A stretch of DNA of 64,000 bases, taken from the NCBI RefSeq assembly GCF_042682565.1, contig NZ_JBHUIC010000005.1, one strand, 5' to 3'. Source of the DNA: Pistricoccus aurantiacus (GTDB lineage Bacteria; Pseudomonadota; Gammaproteobacteria; Pseudomonadales; Halomonadaceae). How positions within the stretch are numbered: position 1 is the stretch's first letter; each line of letters begins with the position of its first letter. The position numbers were made by a program, and so were the translations under genes. The notes under the pieces were generated by a model that did not search any database, had not been told where the DNA came from, and worked only from the letters and a program-made list of their open reading frames with translations. Below, one piece after another: positions 45,879-54,029 of the stretch.

Positions 45879-47987
45879 TTACCATTTCCCATAGGTTCCC
45901 TCTTTCAGAGCGTCGTACAGATTGGCAGCGGTATGCTCCTCGCCGTCGTAGATCACCGTGTCATCGCCGGCAAGCTCCAGACTTTCGCCGTTTTCCAGTT
46001 CGAATACATAGGTAGTGTTCTTGAGATCGTCCTCGCGAATCAACACCCCCTGAAAGGCCTCCGGATTGAAGCGGAAGGTCGTGCAACCCTTGAGCCGGCT
46101 GTCATAGGCATCCAGGTAGAGATGCTGGAAATCCTCGTAGGGAAAGTCCGTGGGTACGTTGACGGTCTTGGAAATCGCCGAATCGACCCAGTTTTGCGCC
46201 GCCGCCTGGATCGCCACGTGCTGTTTCGGCGTGACGGAATCCGCGGTGACGAAATAGTCCGGCAGATCACTTTCCACCGCGTCCGCGGCGATGAAATGAC
46301 GATAGGCGGCCAGTTCGAAGGACACCACCTCCACCTGCTCCTTGGTCTTCTTTCCCGCCTGAATGATATTGCGATAATAGCGGTGTGAGAACGACGGCTC
46401 GATGCCGTTGGACGCATTGTTACCCAAAGACAACGAGATGGTGCCGGTAGGCGCGATGGACGAATGATGAGTGAAGCGCGCGCCGTGTTCCGCCAGGGCG
46501 GCCACCAGCTCCGGCTCCACCTTGGCGATCTTCTGCATATAGTGGCTATAGCGGGCATGAAGGATACGCCCGGGCACCTTGTCGCCAATCTCGTAACCGT
46601 CCTTGGCCAGCTGCGGGCGCGAACGCATCATCTTCGGCGTGATTTCAATCTCTTCCGCAAGAATCGGCGCCATGCCTTTTTCCCGAGAAAGTGCGAGTGC
46701 CTGCCTCCAACCTTCGATGGCAAGGGTACGGCTGACCTCTTCGGTAAATTCGAGAGAGTCATCGCTGCCATAGGGAATTTTCAGCATGGTCAGAGTCGAA
46801 CCCAATCCCAGAAAACCCATGCCGTGGCGACGCTTGGCTTCCAGCTCCCGGCGCTGGCCTTCCAGAGGCAAGCCGGCGATTTCCACCACGTTGTCCAGCA
46901 TACGAGTGAAAATCGCCACCACCTGACGGAAACGCTCCCAGTCGAAGCGTGGCTTGTCGCCGAATGGCTCGATCACGAAGCGCGTCAGATTGACCGACCC
47001 CAGCAGGCACGCGCCTTCCGGCGGCAACGGCTGTTCTCCGCAGGGGTTGGTGGCGCGGATTTCCTCGCAGAACCAGTTGTTGTTCATGCGATTGACCTGG
47101 TCGATCAGGATAAAGCCCGGTTCCGCGTAGTCGTAGGTGGAGCGCATGATGCGCTCCCAGAGCTCCCGGGCCTTGACGGTGCGTACCACGCGACAGGCCA
47201 CACGATCCTGATCGTCGAGGCTGTAGCCGTTCTTGATCGGCCAGTCACGATAGATCAGCTCGTCCTGGCTGACGTCATCCTTTTCACCCTGATGCAGGGG
47301 AAACGCCAGGGGCCAGTCCGCGTCCTGCTTGACCGCTTCGATGAACTCATCGGTAATCAGCAGGCTAAGATTGAACTGACGCAGCCGACCGGCCTCCCGC
47401 TTGGCCTCGATGAAGGCCTCGACGTCCGGATGACCGATGTCGAAGGTCGCCATCTGCGCCCCGCGTCGTCCGCCGGCGGAGGCGACGGTAAAGCACATCT
47501 TGTCGTAGATATCCATGAACGCCAAGGGGCCGTTGGTGCCGGCGCCGGCGCCGAACACGAAGGCACCCTTGTGGCGCAGGGTGGAAAAGTCATAGCCGAT
47601 GCCGCAGCCGGCCTTCAGCGTCATGCCCGCGTCCACCACGCTATCGAGGATATCGTGCATGGAATCCTCTATGGTGCGAGAGACGGTGCAGTTGATCAGG
47701 CTGACCGCAGGCTTGTAATCCTCCGCCCCGGCGTTGGAAAGAATACGCCCGGCGGGAATAGCTCCGTTTTCCAGCGCCCAGCGAAATTTCGGCAGCCACT
47801 GCTCCACCTGTTTTCCCTCCACTTCCGCCAGCGCCCTGGCGACCCGCTCGAAGGTGGCGGAGACGTCCGCGTCCACCGGGTGCTGATGGCGATCCTTGAG
47901 CCGATACTTGGCATCCCAGATGTCTCGAGAAGGGGCCTGTAGCGGTACCTCGTGAGAGGTGTTGGTCACCGAAGTGGACGTGCTCAT
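45879..47987 (-). CDS. nrdJa: Class II (adenosylcobalamin) ribonucleotide reductase, catalytic subunit NrdJa
   Basis: 702 residues. The ten-stranded barrel motifs are present: SNAGAEDYKPAVSLINCTVS, MTLKAGCGIGYDFSTLRHKG, ATNPCGEQPLPPEGACLLGS (catalytic Cys and Glu) and APTGTISLSLGNNASNGIEP. It reduces ribonucleotides with a B12-derived radical and needs no oxygen, which suits growth by denitrification next door. The usual C-terminal cysteines are carried by NrdJb. Confidence 0.94.
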   Translation of the reverse strand: MSTSTSVTNTSHEVPLQAPSRDIWDAKYRLKDRHQHPVDADVSATFERVARALAEVEGKQVEQWLPKFRWALENGAIPAGRILSNAGAEDYKPAVSLINCTVSRTIEDSMHDILDSVVDAGMTLKAGCGIGYDFSTLRHKGAFVFGAGAGTNGPLAFMDIYDKMCFTVASAGGRRGAQMATFDIGHPDVEAFIEAKREAGRLRQFNLSLLITDEFIEAVKQDADWPLAFPLHQGEKDDVSQDELIYRDWPIKNGYSLDDQDRVACRVVRTVKARELWERIMRSTYDYAEPGFILIDQVNRMNNNWFCEEIRATNPCGEQPLPPEGACLLGSVNLTRFVIEPFGDKPRFDWERFRQVVAIFTRMLDNVVEIAGLPLEGQRRELEAKRRHGMGFLGLGSTLTMLKIPYGSDDSLEFTEEVSRTLAIEGWRQALALSREKGMAPILAEEIEITPKMMRSRPQLAKDGYEIGDKVPGRILHARYSHYMQKIAKVEPELVAALAEHGARFTHHSSIAPTGTISLSLGNNASNGIEPSFSHRYYRNIIQAGKKTKEQVEVVSFELAAYRHFIAADAVESDLPDYFVTADSVTPKQHVAIQAAAQNWVDSAISKTVNVPTDFPYEDFQHLYLDAYDSRLKGCTTFRFNPEAFQGVLIREDDLKNTTYVFELENGESLELAGDDTVIYDGEEHTAANLYDALKEGTYGKW

Positions 47988-48248
47988 GGGGGAGTCTCCA
48001 AAAACAAGGCGTTGTATGAAAAAAGCGCTTCATGGTGGCGCAAGTGTCGATAAAAGGTTTTGACCTGAGTCAGTCAGGTGCCTATTGACTGCGGCGACTA
48101 TACAACATATAGACAATCACTCTCTATAATTCACCACATCTATGCAATTTTATTTTCCGATGCGTCGATATCCAGGAGCAGGGCAATCGTGATTTGGCTA
48201 CGAAAATCAAGAGACAGGCCAAATTTTATTGGCGCGAATCAATCTCAT
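47988..48248. promoter_or_regulatory. Divergent control region nrdJ/fdxA
   Basis: Besides the two sites listed separately, this stretch holds an inverted repeat CAGTCA/TGACTG (48071-48076, 48086-48091) and an AT-rich dyad around TACAACATATAGACA (about 48101-48115). That dyad loosely resembles the NrdR box (10 of 16 by hand). No B12 riboswitch was recognised. Confidence 0.35.
48229..48242. promoter_or_regulatory. FNR/Dnr-type box upstream of fdxA
   Basis: TTGGCGCGAATCAA matches TTGAT-N4-ATCAA at 8 of 10 positions. It ends 7 bp before the NsrR-like palindrome, a natural spot for an activator of the same promoter. Confidence 0.5.
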
Positions 48249-48281
48249 CTATTAAGATGCATTTATAATGCATCTTAATAG
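48249..48281. promoter_or_regulatory. NsrR-type operator of fdxA, 33-bp perfect palindrome
   Basis: Two 15-bp arms, CTATTAAGATGCATT and its exact reverse complement, flank a 3-bp centre. The inner 23 bp (48254-48276, AAGATGCATTT-A-TAATGCATCTT) match the published NsrR pattern of 11-1-11 half-sites except for one base. It ends just before the AGGAGG ribosome site of fdxA (48280-48285), so a bound protein would block transcription, and the RNA hairpin could also reach the ribosome site. Confidence 0.8.
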
Positions 48282-48293
48282 GAGGCGTCTGAT

Positions 48294-48617
48294 ATGGCCT
48301 TCGTGGTGACCGAAAACTGCATTAAATGCAAATACACGGATTGCGTGGAAGTCTGCCCCGTGGACTGCTTCTACGAGGGGCCCAATTTCCTGGTGATCCA
48401 TCCGGACGAGTGTATCGACTGCGCGCTGTGTGAACCGGAGTGCCCGGCGGAGGCGATTTTCGCCGAGGACGAGCTTCCCGACTCCCAGCGCCAGTTTATC
48501 GCCCTGAACGCGGAACTGGCGGAGGAATGGCCGGTTATCACCGAGAAAAAGGATCCACCGGAGGATGCCGAGGAATGGGATGGCAAGCCCGGCAAACTCG
48601 CGCATCTGAAACGTTGA
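48294..48617 (+). CDS. fdxA: FdxA-type seven-iron ferredoxin
   Basis: 107 residues. Cysteine clusters CIKCKYTDCVEVCPVDCF and CIDCALCEPECP bind a 3Fe-4S and a 4Fe-4S centre; the C-terminal extension (WPVITEKKDPPEDAEEWDGK) is typical of FdxA. It is a low-potential electron carrier in the cytoplasm. AGGAGG is 8 bp before the ATG. The NsrR-like palindrome suggests induction by nitric oxide, perhaps to serve repair or respiration under NO. Confidence 0.93.
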   Translation: MAFVVTENCIKCKYTDCVEVCPVDCFYEGPNFLVIHPDECIDCALCEPECPAEAIFAEDELPDSQRQFIALNAELAEEWPVITEKKDPPEDAEEWDGKPGKLAHLKR

Positions 48618-48688
48618 TCGACCGCATTTTCCATTCTGGCTTCTAGGCCTGGAAAGATGGAAAAGCGACCCACGATCAGGAGACGACC

Positions 48689-49297
48689 ATGTCCACTTCA
48701 CTGCTGCGTTACCTGCAAGGCGATCATCAGCGCTACGACGGTCTGCTGTGCATCGCCGAGCGTCAGCTACACGGTGCCCGCTGTGGCGACACCCCGGATT
48801 TTGCCTTGTTGCGGGATATCTTTCACTATCTGACTCATCATCCGGACCGACTGCATCATGCTTTCGAGGATCGCCTGTTCGAGCGACTCGGCGAACGCTT
48901 CCCGGAAGACCGCCCTTATCTGGATACACTACAGGATCAGCATCGGCGAATCGCCACCTATGGCGGTGAGCTATACGCCAAGTTTCGTTCGATTGCCGCT
49001 GGCGAGGCGGATCCGGAACTTGACCTGAATACCATGAACCTGGTCCAAGCCTATAGCGAGCTTTACCATGCCCACCTGCGCTGCGAGGAAACCCGCATCT
49101 TCCCCCATCTAGTCAAGTGGCTGGAAGACAAGGATTGGCAGGAAATGATGGCGTCAATCCTGCAGGACACGCCCATAGCGGATGCGGAAGAAGCCGTGGA
49201 ATTTGAAGCCCTGCGCGAGCGAATTGCCGCCAATCGTACCGGCCTATGGTTGAGCGATGAAGAACGCGCCAGTTTCTGTCCACTGTGCTCGGCTTGA
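48689..49297 (+). CDS. Hemerythrin-like (HHE) di-iron protein
   Basis: 202 residues, four-helix HHE domain. Likely iron ligands are His13 (GDHQRYD), the HHAFE block with HxxxE, the His of LQDQHRRI and HAHLRCEE with HxxxE. The C-terminus ends in CPLCSA, possibly a metal or redox site. 71 bp behind fdxA and before a terminator, so probably in the same NO-controlled unit. Di-iron proteins of this type (NorA, YtfE) bind NO or repair Fe-S clusters; that role here is inferred. Confidence 0.8.
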   Translation: MSTSLLRYLQGDHQRYDGLLCIAERQLHGARCGDTPDFALLRDIFHYLTHHPDRLHHAFEDRLFERLGERFPEDRPYLDTLQDQHRRIATYGGELYAKFRSIAAGEADPELDLNTMNLVQAYSELYHAHLRCEETRIFPHLVKWLEDKDWQEMMASILQDTPIADAEEAVEFEALRERIAANRTGLWLSDEERASFCPLCSA

Positions 49298-49339
49298 GGC
49301 GACATGCTTGCAGGCCTCGGCCACTACACCCCTCTCGAC

Positions 49340-49363
49340 AACCCGCCCAAGCGGCGGGTTTTT
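49340..49363 (+). terminator. Rho-independent terminator after the hemerythrin gene
   Basis: AACCCGCC and GGCGGGTT form an 8-bp stem around CAAGC, followed by a short run of T. Confidence 0.85.
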
Positions 49364-49427
49364 GCCAATTGAAATATGGCAGCAGACCACTGCAAACTTG
49401 TGCTGACAATCAGGAACACCCGCTGTT

Positions 49428-49450
49428 AAGATATATAGAAAATACATCTT
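49428..49450. promoter_or_regulatory. NsrR-type operator upstream of the DUF4870-norEF genes
   Basis: AAGATATATAG-A-AAATACATCTT: the right half fits the NsrR half-site almost perfectly, the left half at 8 of 11. It lies 57 bp before the start codon at 49508. Confidence 0.7.
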
Positions 49451-49507
49451 TATTCACGATAGTCTTTGTTATTCACGACAGTCTTTCCTGATGGGGAGGA
49501 GAACACG

Positions 49508-49990
49508 ATGATTTCCAGCATGCCACCGGCAGGCAAGCACGGAGCGGACGAGGACGCTCGCCAATACGACGACGCGCAATTCGCCGCCGCCAAGGTCGAA
49601 TCCCCGGGGCGCAAGGCCGCCATTCTGGTCTATGCCCTGTATCTGGGGAGTATCATGGCGGTAGTCACCGCGCCTATTGGTGTGGCAATTGCCCACTTCA
49701 AGCTCAAGCGCAGCGCGGACTGGGTTCGCACTCATCTAAGCTTTCAGATCCGCACCTTCTGGTTCGGTGTCATGGGCGGATTCGTCGGGCTAGGGATGTG
49801 GCAAGTGCTGGGCAGCGCCGAGGCGCCTTCCTGGCAGGCCTGGACCTTTGGCTATCTGCTGTTCACCGTCTACATGATCTGGATGATCGGCCGCTGCGCC
49901 GTGGGCATCTTGCGTCTGACCTCCAACCGCCCTATCGCCAACCCGCGAAGCCTGGGGTTCGGTGGCGCCAGGATCACCCTCGATGACTGA
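49508..49990 (+). CDS. DUF4870-like membrane protein of the nor region
   Basis: 160 residues from ATG 49508, preceded by GGGGAGGAG. A hydrophilic N-terminus (about 40 residues) is followed by three membrane helices and the family blocks THLSFQIRTFWFG and GRCAVGILRLTSNRPIANPRSLGFG. DUF4870 proteins have no known function. Its stop overlaps the norE start by 8 bp and an NsrR-type site is upstream, so a role in NO respiration or its assembly is likely but inferred. Confidence 0.75.
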   Translation: MISSMPPAGKHGADEDARQYDDAQFAAAKVESPGRKAAILVYALYLGSIMAVVTAPIGVAIAHFKLKRSADWVRTHLSFQIRTFWFGVMGGFVGLGMWQVLGSAEAPSWQAWTFGYLLFTVYMIWMIGRCAVGILRLTSNRPIANPRSLGFGGARITLDD

Positions 49991-50609
49991 GCAGCGCAAC
50001 GCCGGAGGCGTCGGCTCCCTGGATGAGATGCCGGCTTCCCCAAAGGGGCAGCAGATTGCGGCGGACAGTTGGGGGCCGCTTTCTTCGCTGCCGGGCAATC
50101 CCTTGATGTGGGTGCTGATCCTCAGCGAAATGCTGGTGTTCGCCGCCTTCTTCGGGGTTTACGTCTGGATGCGTGCCGGGGATCAGACACTCTACGATGC
50201 CTCTCAGCAACTACTCGATCCCGTGGCCGGTGGCGTCAATACCCTGGTGCTGCTGACCAGCGGCCTGTTTGCCGCTCTGGCCATCGAAGCGGTGGCACGC
50301 GGGTATATCAAGCGCTGTCGTCAATGGCTGCTGGCCACCATGTCACTCGGCGTGGTGTTCTGCGTGATCAAGGTGCTGGAATACGCCGACAAGTTCAGCG
50401 CCGGCATCACCCCGGACACCAATACCTTCTTTACCTTCTATTATCTGCTGACCGGCTTTCATTTCGCCCATGTGATATTCGGGCTGGGTGTTCTGGCCCT
50501 GGTCAGCTGGCGAACCTCTCTGGAAAACGTGGAAACTGCCACCGCTTTCTGGCACATGGTGGACTTGATCTGGATTCTGCTTTATCCGCTGATCTATTTA
50601 TTGCGCTGA
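49983..50609 (+). CDS. norE: NorE, cytochrome oxidase subunit III-like protein
   Basis: 208 residues and five membrane helices. Blocks PLMWVLILSEMLVFAAFFGVYVW, FYYLLTGFHFAHVIFGL and AFWHMVDLIWILLYPLIYLL match the COX3 family and NorE. It supports full nitric-oxide reductase activity in other denitrifiers but is not a catalytic subunit. The N-terminal ~40 residues are soluble. Its 3' end lies in a local tandem repeat. Confidence 0.85.
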   Translation: MTEQRNAGGVGSLDEMPASPKGQQIAADSWGPLSSLPGNPLMWVLILSEMLVFAAFFGVYVWMRAGDQTLYDASQQLLDPVAGGVNTLVLLTSGLFAALAIEAVARGYIKRCRQWLLATMSLGVVFCVIKVLEYADKFSAGITPDTNTFFTFYYLLTGFHFAHVIFGLGVLALVSWRTSLENVETATAFWHMVDLIWILLYPLIYLLR

Positions 50610-50655
50610 TGGCTCTTTATTACGCTGATGGCTCCTGTTATTACGCCGACGGTCC
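50598..50655 (+). repeat. Three imperfect 18-bp tandem copies at the norE 3' end
   Basis: TTATTGCGCTGATGGCTC (50598), TTATTACGCTGATGGCTC (50617) and TTATTACGCCGACGGTCC (50638), separated by 1 and 3 bp. The first copy contains the norE stop codon, so the others are non-coding spacer before norF. Confidence 0.85.
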
Positions 50656-50670
50656 CTTGCTGAGGTAAGC

Positions 50671-50973
50671 ATGCACAAAACATTGCCTGGCGCCCGACGT
50701 CTGATCATCACCTGGGGCATCCTCATGGGCTTGACCCTGATTTCGATGCTTTCCGCCCAACTGTTCGAGACCGGCTGGCAGGCGCTGCCGCTGTGGGGGG
50801 CGCTGCTGATATTGATCAGCACCGGCTTCAAGGCGCATCAGGTATTGATGGTCTACCTCAACCTGCGCACCTCCACCCCCGGCTGGAAAGGCGCTTTCGT
50901 CGGCCTGGCGCTGCTGACGCTGACGCTTATCCTCTCGGGTTATCTCGCGGCGCGCTATCAACTGCTGGGCTGA
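50671..50973 (+). CDS. norF: NorF-like, cytochrome oxidase subunit IV-type protein
   Basis: 100 residues with three membrane helices (about 11-30, 37-55, 75-95) and the block FKAHQVLMVYLNLRTSTPGWK seen in the small COX4/NorF proteins that follow norE. Its stop is separated by one base from that of the convergent 61-residue gene, so no terminator lies between them. Confidence 0.78.
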   Translation: MHKTLPGARRLIITWGILMGLTLISMLSAQLFETGWQALPLWGALLILISTGFKAHQVLMVYLNLRTSTPGWKGAFVGLALLTLTLILSGYLAARYQLLG

Positions 50974-50974
50974 A

Positions 50975-51160
50975 TCATCCGGCCCGCGCCCACTCTTCCA
51001 ACCGCCTCGCCACCTTCATCAGCCCGTAGACGATAAAAGGCGCGGGGAAGATCATCGCCACACCCCAATCCTGGGTATTGATGATCCAGGCCACCGGAAG
51101 CACCACCGCGAGAAAGATCAAACCGCCAATCAGAAGCGCAATGACCGCCCGTGGGTTCAT
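50975..51160 (-). CDS. Small two-helix membrane protein at the end of the nor operon
   Basis: 61 residues: MNPRAVIALLIGGLIFLAVV forms the first helix, WGVAMIFPAPFIVYGLMKVA the second, and there is a short basic-acidic tail. GGAGGG is placed 6 bp before the ATG, and the start is 12 bp after the norD stop, so it is surely co-transcribed. I do not recognise a family. Confidence 0.75.
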   Translation of the reverse strand: MNPRAVIALLIGGLIFLAVVLPVAWIINTQDWGVAMIFPAPFIVYGLMKVARRLEEWARAG

Positions 51161-51172
51161 CTTTATCCCTCC

Positions 51173-53110
51173 TCAACTGGCGACGATCTGCCGATAGATT
51201 CCCGGCAACGCCAAGGATAGATGTTCAGGCTTGTTGACGATGGCGAAACCGCCCCGCCCGAACAGATAGGGTATGTATTGACGCGCTTCTTGATCGATGG
51301 TGACGCCGAAAACCCGCACCTCCTGTCGACGCGCGTCGAGAATCGCACGGCGCGTATCCTCGATGCCGTAGCGCCCTTCGTAATAATCCGTGTCGTTGGG
51401 CTTGCCGTCTGTCAGCACCAAAAGCAGGCGATGGCGATTGTGGCGTTTAGCCAACTCGCTGCTGACATGACGAATGGCCGGTCCCATGCGGGTGTAGTGT
51501 CCTGGCCGCAGGGCAGCGATACGCCGCGATACGCGGTCGTTCATGGGTTCCTCGAACTCCTTCAGGGTGTTGACCCAGACCTTCTGGCGCCGGTGGGAGG
51601 TAAAGCAGTGAATCGCATAGTCGTCACCGCAGCGCGATAGGCCATGGCCCAGCACCAGCAGGGCTTCCTTCTCTACATCCAGCACCCGGCGGTCCTCGAG
51701 CCAGGCATCCGTGGAGAGCGAAATATCCACCAGGATCGATACCGCCAGGTCGCGAGCCTGCTTGCGGGTGGCGACATACAACCGGTCGTTGCTTTCTCCG
51801 GTGGCGGCCAGATCGCAATGAGCGCGAATTACCGCATCCATGTCCAGCTCGCTGCCATCGAGCTGACCGCGAAGCAGTTCCCGGCGCGGTCGCAGCGCCT
51901 CGAACTCCCGGCGCACTCGACGAATACGCCGTCGGGTAGCATCGTCCGGCGTCCAGTCCTCGCCCTCCTCGCCTTGCAGATCGGTATGCACGACACAGTG
52001 ATCCGGCAGATAGATCTGCTTGCGGTGGTTCCACTCCGGGTAGGTATGCCTGCCTTTCAGACGCTCGCCGATCACGTCTTCCGGCGCCAGATCCAGGTCT
52101 ATCTTGAGCTGGGACGCCGCCCGCTGCTGGTGGGGGCTCAGCGTGATCTCGTCGATCTCCTCGGCGACCTTGCGAGCGTCCTCGTCTTCCTCGTCGTCCA
52201 CCATGCGATTGAGATTGACCATCTCGGCGAAGGACAGCATTTTCTCGAACCGGTTGAAAATCAGTGAATCCTGGCGCTCGCTCTGATCCTGACGTCGACG
52301 TTCCGCCTTGCGCTTGCCCTCGCTTACCGCCTCCGCCTTGGAGTTGACGAGCTCTTCATCACCTTCCGGGCGGGTCTCGCCCTGCACGCCGAGTTTGACC
52401 ACCTGCCCCCAGAGCGGCACCGGCAGAAAAGGCCGATAGTCACGAGGCGCGCGAAACTCCTCGAGATCGTCTCGCGAGCTTTCCGCCGCCTGTAAAAGTC
52501 TGGCAGCCTCGCCTTCAAGTGATGCCTCGCTGCCCAGCAAACAGAGAATGACTTTTTCCAGAGCAGCCTCCTGAGCCGGCAGTCGACGCTTGGGCCGGAC
52601 GCTCAGCAGCGCCTGACATAGCCGACGATAACGCTCCTTCAGCCCGGGAAAGTGCGCCAGCACCGCATCCCGGGCGCGCAGCGCTTCCCGCAGCGTGGCG
52701 ATATCCTGACGCAGCGGATCCTGATGGGAAGCGGGTTGGCTGGCAAGCGCCAGAAAGGCCACCAGCCAGAAGTACAGATCGCGGTTGAGGGACACCTCGG
52801 GAAACAGCTCGAGCTTGGGCGGCAGCAGCAGGTTTTCCTCGTCGCGACGGGCCACGTCGAGAATTTCCTCGTCGAAGCCCAGGCGCTGGCGCAGGCTCAG
52901 CCGGTGGCGAGAACCGCGAGCAGCGATAGCCGCCACCTCGACACCCCTCTCACCACCGCTGGCACGAAAGAACACGTCCAGCACGCCGCGCAGTTCTTCC
53001 AGACGCACCGCCGCCTCGGGATGGCGAGGATAGCTCACCGCCCCGGACGCCCAGCGGTGCCAGTGGCGACCGACGAACTCCTCGACCTCGAGAAAATCCA
53101 GCATGCTCAT
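51173..53110 (-). CDS. norD: NorD, von Willebrand A-domain protein for NO reductase activation
   Basis: 645 residues. The C-terminal third is a vWA domain with the MIDAS sequence VDISLSTD (DxSxS) and LTDGKPNDTDYYEGRYGIEDT. A charged middle part (about 270-340) and a helical N-terminal half precede it. With the MoxR-type ATPase NorQ it forms the chaperone that inserts non-haem iron into NorB. It follows norQ by 15 bp. Confidence 0.93.
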   Translation of the reverse strand: MSMLDFLEVEEFVGRHWHRWASGAVSYPRHPEAAVRLEELRGVLDVFFRASGGERGVEVAAIAARGSRHRLSLRQRLGFDEEILDVARRDEENLLLPPKLELFPEVSLNRDLYFWLVAFLALASQPASHQDPLRQDIATLREALRARDAVLAHFPGLKERYRRLCQALLSVRPKRRLPAQEAALEKVILCLLGSEASLEGEAARLLQAAESSRDDLEEFRAPRDYRPFLPVPLWGQVVKLGVQGETRPEGDEELVNSKAEAVSEGKRKAERRRQDQSERQDSLIFNRFEKMLSFAEMVNLNRMVDDEEDEDARKVAEEIDEITLSPHQQRAASQLKIDLDLAPEDVIGERLKGRHTYPEWNHRKQIYLPDHCVVHTDLQGEEGEDWTPDDATRRRIRRVRREFEALRPRRELLRGQLDGSELDMDAVIRAHCDLAATGESNDRLYVATRKQARDLAVSILVDISLSTDAWLEDRRVLDVEKEALLVLGHGLSRCGDDYAIHCFTSHRRQKVWVNTLKEFEEPMNDRVSRRIAALRPGHYTRMGPAIRHVSSELAKRHNRHRLLLVLTDGKPNDTDYYEGRYGIEDTRRAILDARRQEVRVFGVTIDQEARQYIPYLFGRGGFAIVNKPEHLSLALPGIYRQIVAS

Positions 53111-53125
53111 GAGTGTCTGCCCTCG

Positions 53126-53953
53126 CTATTCGCCGAAGGTCGCCTTGATGGCTTCCAGCAATCCTTCCTGTACATCTTCATCGTCGCTCAACGGTTCCAC
53201 CAGGGTCGCCTGGGCGGCCTGCAGGATCGGCATGCCCGCAGCGATCAAGGTGGCGCAGTAGACCAGCAGGCGAGTGGAAACGCCCTCTTCCAGGTCCTGG
53301 CCTTTCATGTCCCGCAGCCGAGCCGCAAGGTTGACCAGGGCGCTGCAGCGCTCCGGGGCCAGGCCACTTTCCCGAGCGACCACCTCTCGCTCCACCGCCG
53401 GCGGCGGAAAGCCGAAGGTCTTGGCGACGAAACGCTGACGGGTGCTGGGCTTGAGCGACTTGAGGATATGCTGATAACCCGGGTTGTAGGAGATCACCAG
53501 CATGAAGTCATCCGGTGCCTCCAGCAGTTCGCCGGTACGCTCCAGCGGCAGCAGGCGGCGGTCGTCAGTCAGCGGATGCAAGACTACGGTGACGTCCTTG
53601 CGCGCTTCCACCACCTCATCGAGATAGCAGATACCCCCCTCGCGCACGGCGCGGGTCAAGGGACCATCCACCCAGCGAGTCTCGCCGCCCTGCAGCAGAT
53701 AGCGCCCGGTCAGGTCGGCGGCGGTCAGGTCGTCGTGACAGGAAACCGTGAACAGCGATTTGCCGAGTTTCGCCGCCATATGGCTGACGAAACGGGTCTT
53801 GCCGCAGCCGGTGGGGCCTTTCAGCAGCAGCGGCAGGCGTTGCCGATAGGCGTGCTCGAAGAGTTCACACTCGTTGTCCACGGGTTGATAGAAAGGGAGC
53901 TCTCGCTGATTCTCGGCGATGGATTCAACGGAGCTGGCGCCAGTCGGCGACAT
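53126..53953 (-). CDS. norQ: NorQ, MoxR-type AAA+ ATPase
   Basis: 275 residues of the CbbQ/NirQ/NorQ group. Walker A is GPTGCGKT, Walker B GICYLDEVVEA, sensor region MLVISYNPGYQ. The C-terminal EGVSTRLLVYCATLI is the conserved NorQ ending. It works with NorD on NorB maturation. 76 bp after norB. Confidence 0.94.
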   Translation of the reverse strand: MSPTGASSVESIAENQRELPFYQPVDNECELFEHAYRQRLPLLLKGPTGCGKTRFVSHMAAKLGKSLFTVSCHDDLTAADLTGRYLLQGGETRWVDGPLTRAVREGGICYLDEVVEARKDVTVVLHPLTDDRRLLPLERTGELLEAPDDFMLVISYNPGYQHILKSLKPSTRQRFVAKTFGFPPPAVEREVVARESGLAPERCSALVNLAARLRDMKGQDLEEGVSTRLLVYCATLIAAGMPILQAAQATLVEPLSDDEDVQEGLLEAIKATFGE

Positions 53954-54029
53954 AGGATACTCCAGATAGGAAAAACCACATCAAGAAAGGAAAACCCAGG
54001 GCCTGCGAAGGCCCTGGGTCGTTGACGGT

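Noticed and set aside
48095..48125. B12 riboswitch or clear NrdR double box upstream of nrdJa
   Set aside because: No B12-box sequence, and the NrdR-like dyad matches only about 10 of 16 positions with no convincing second box, so it is mentioned only as weak.
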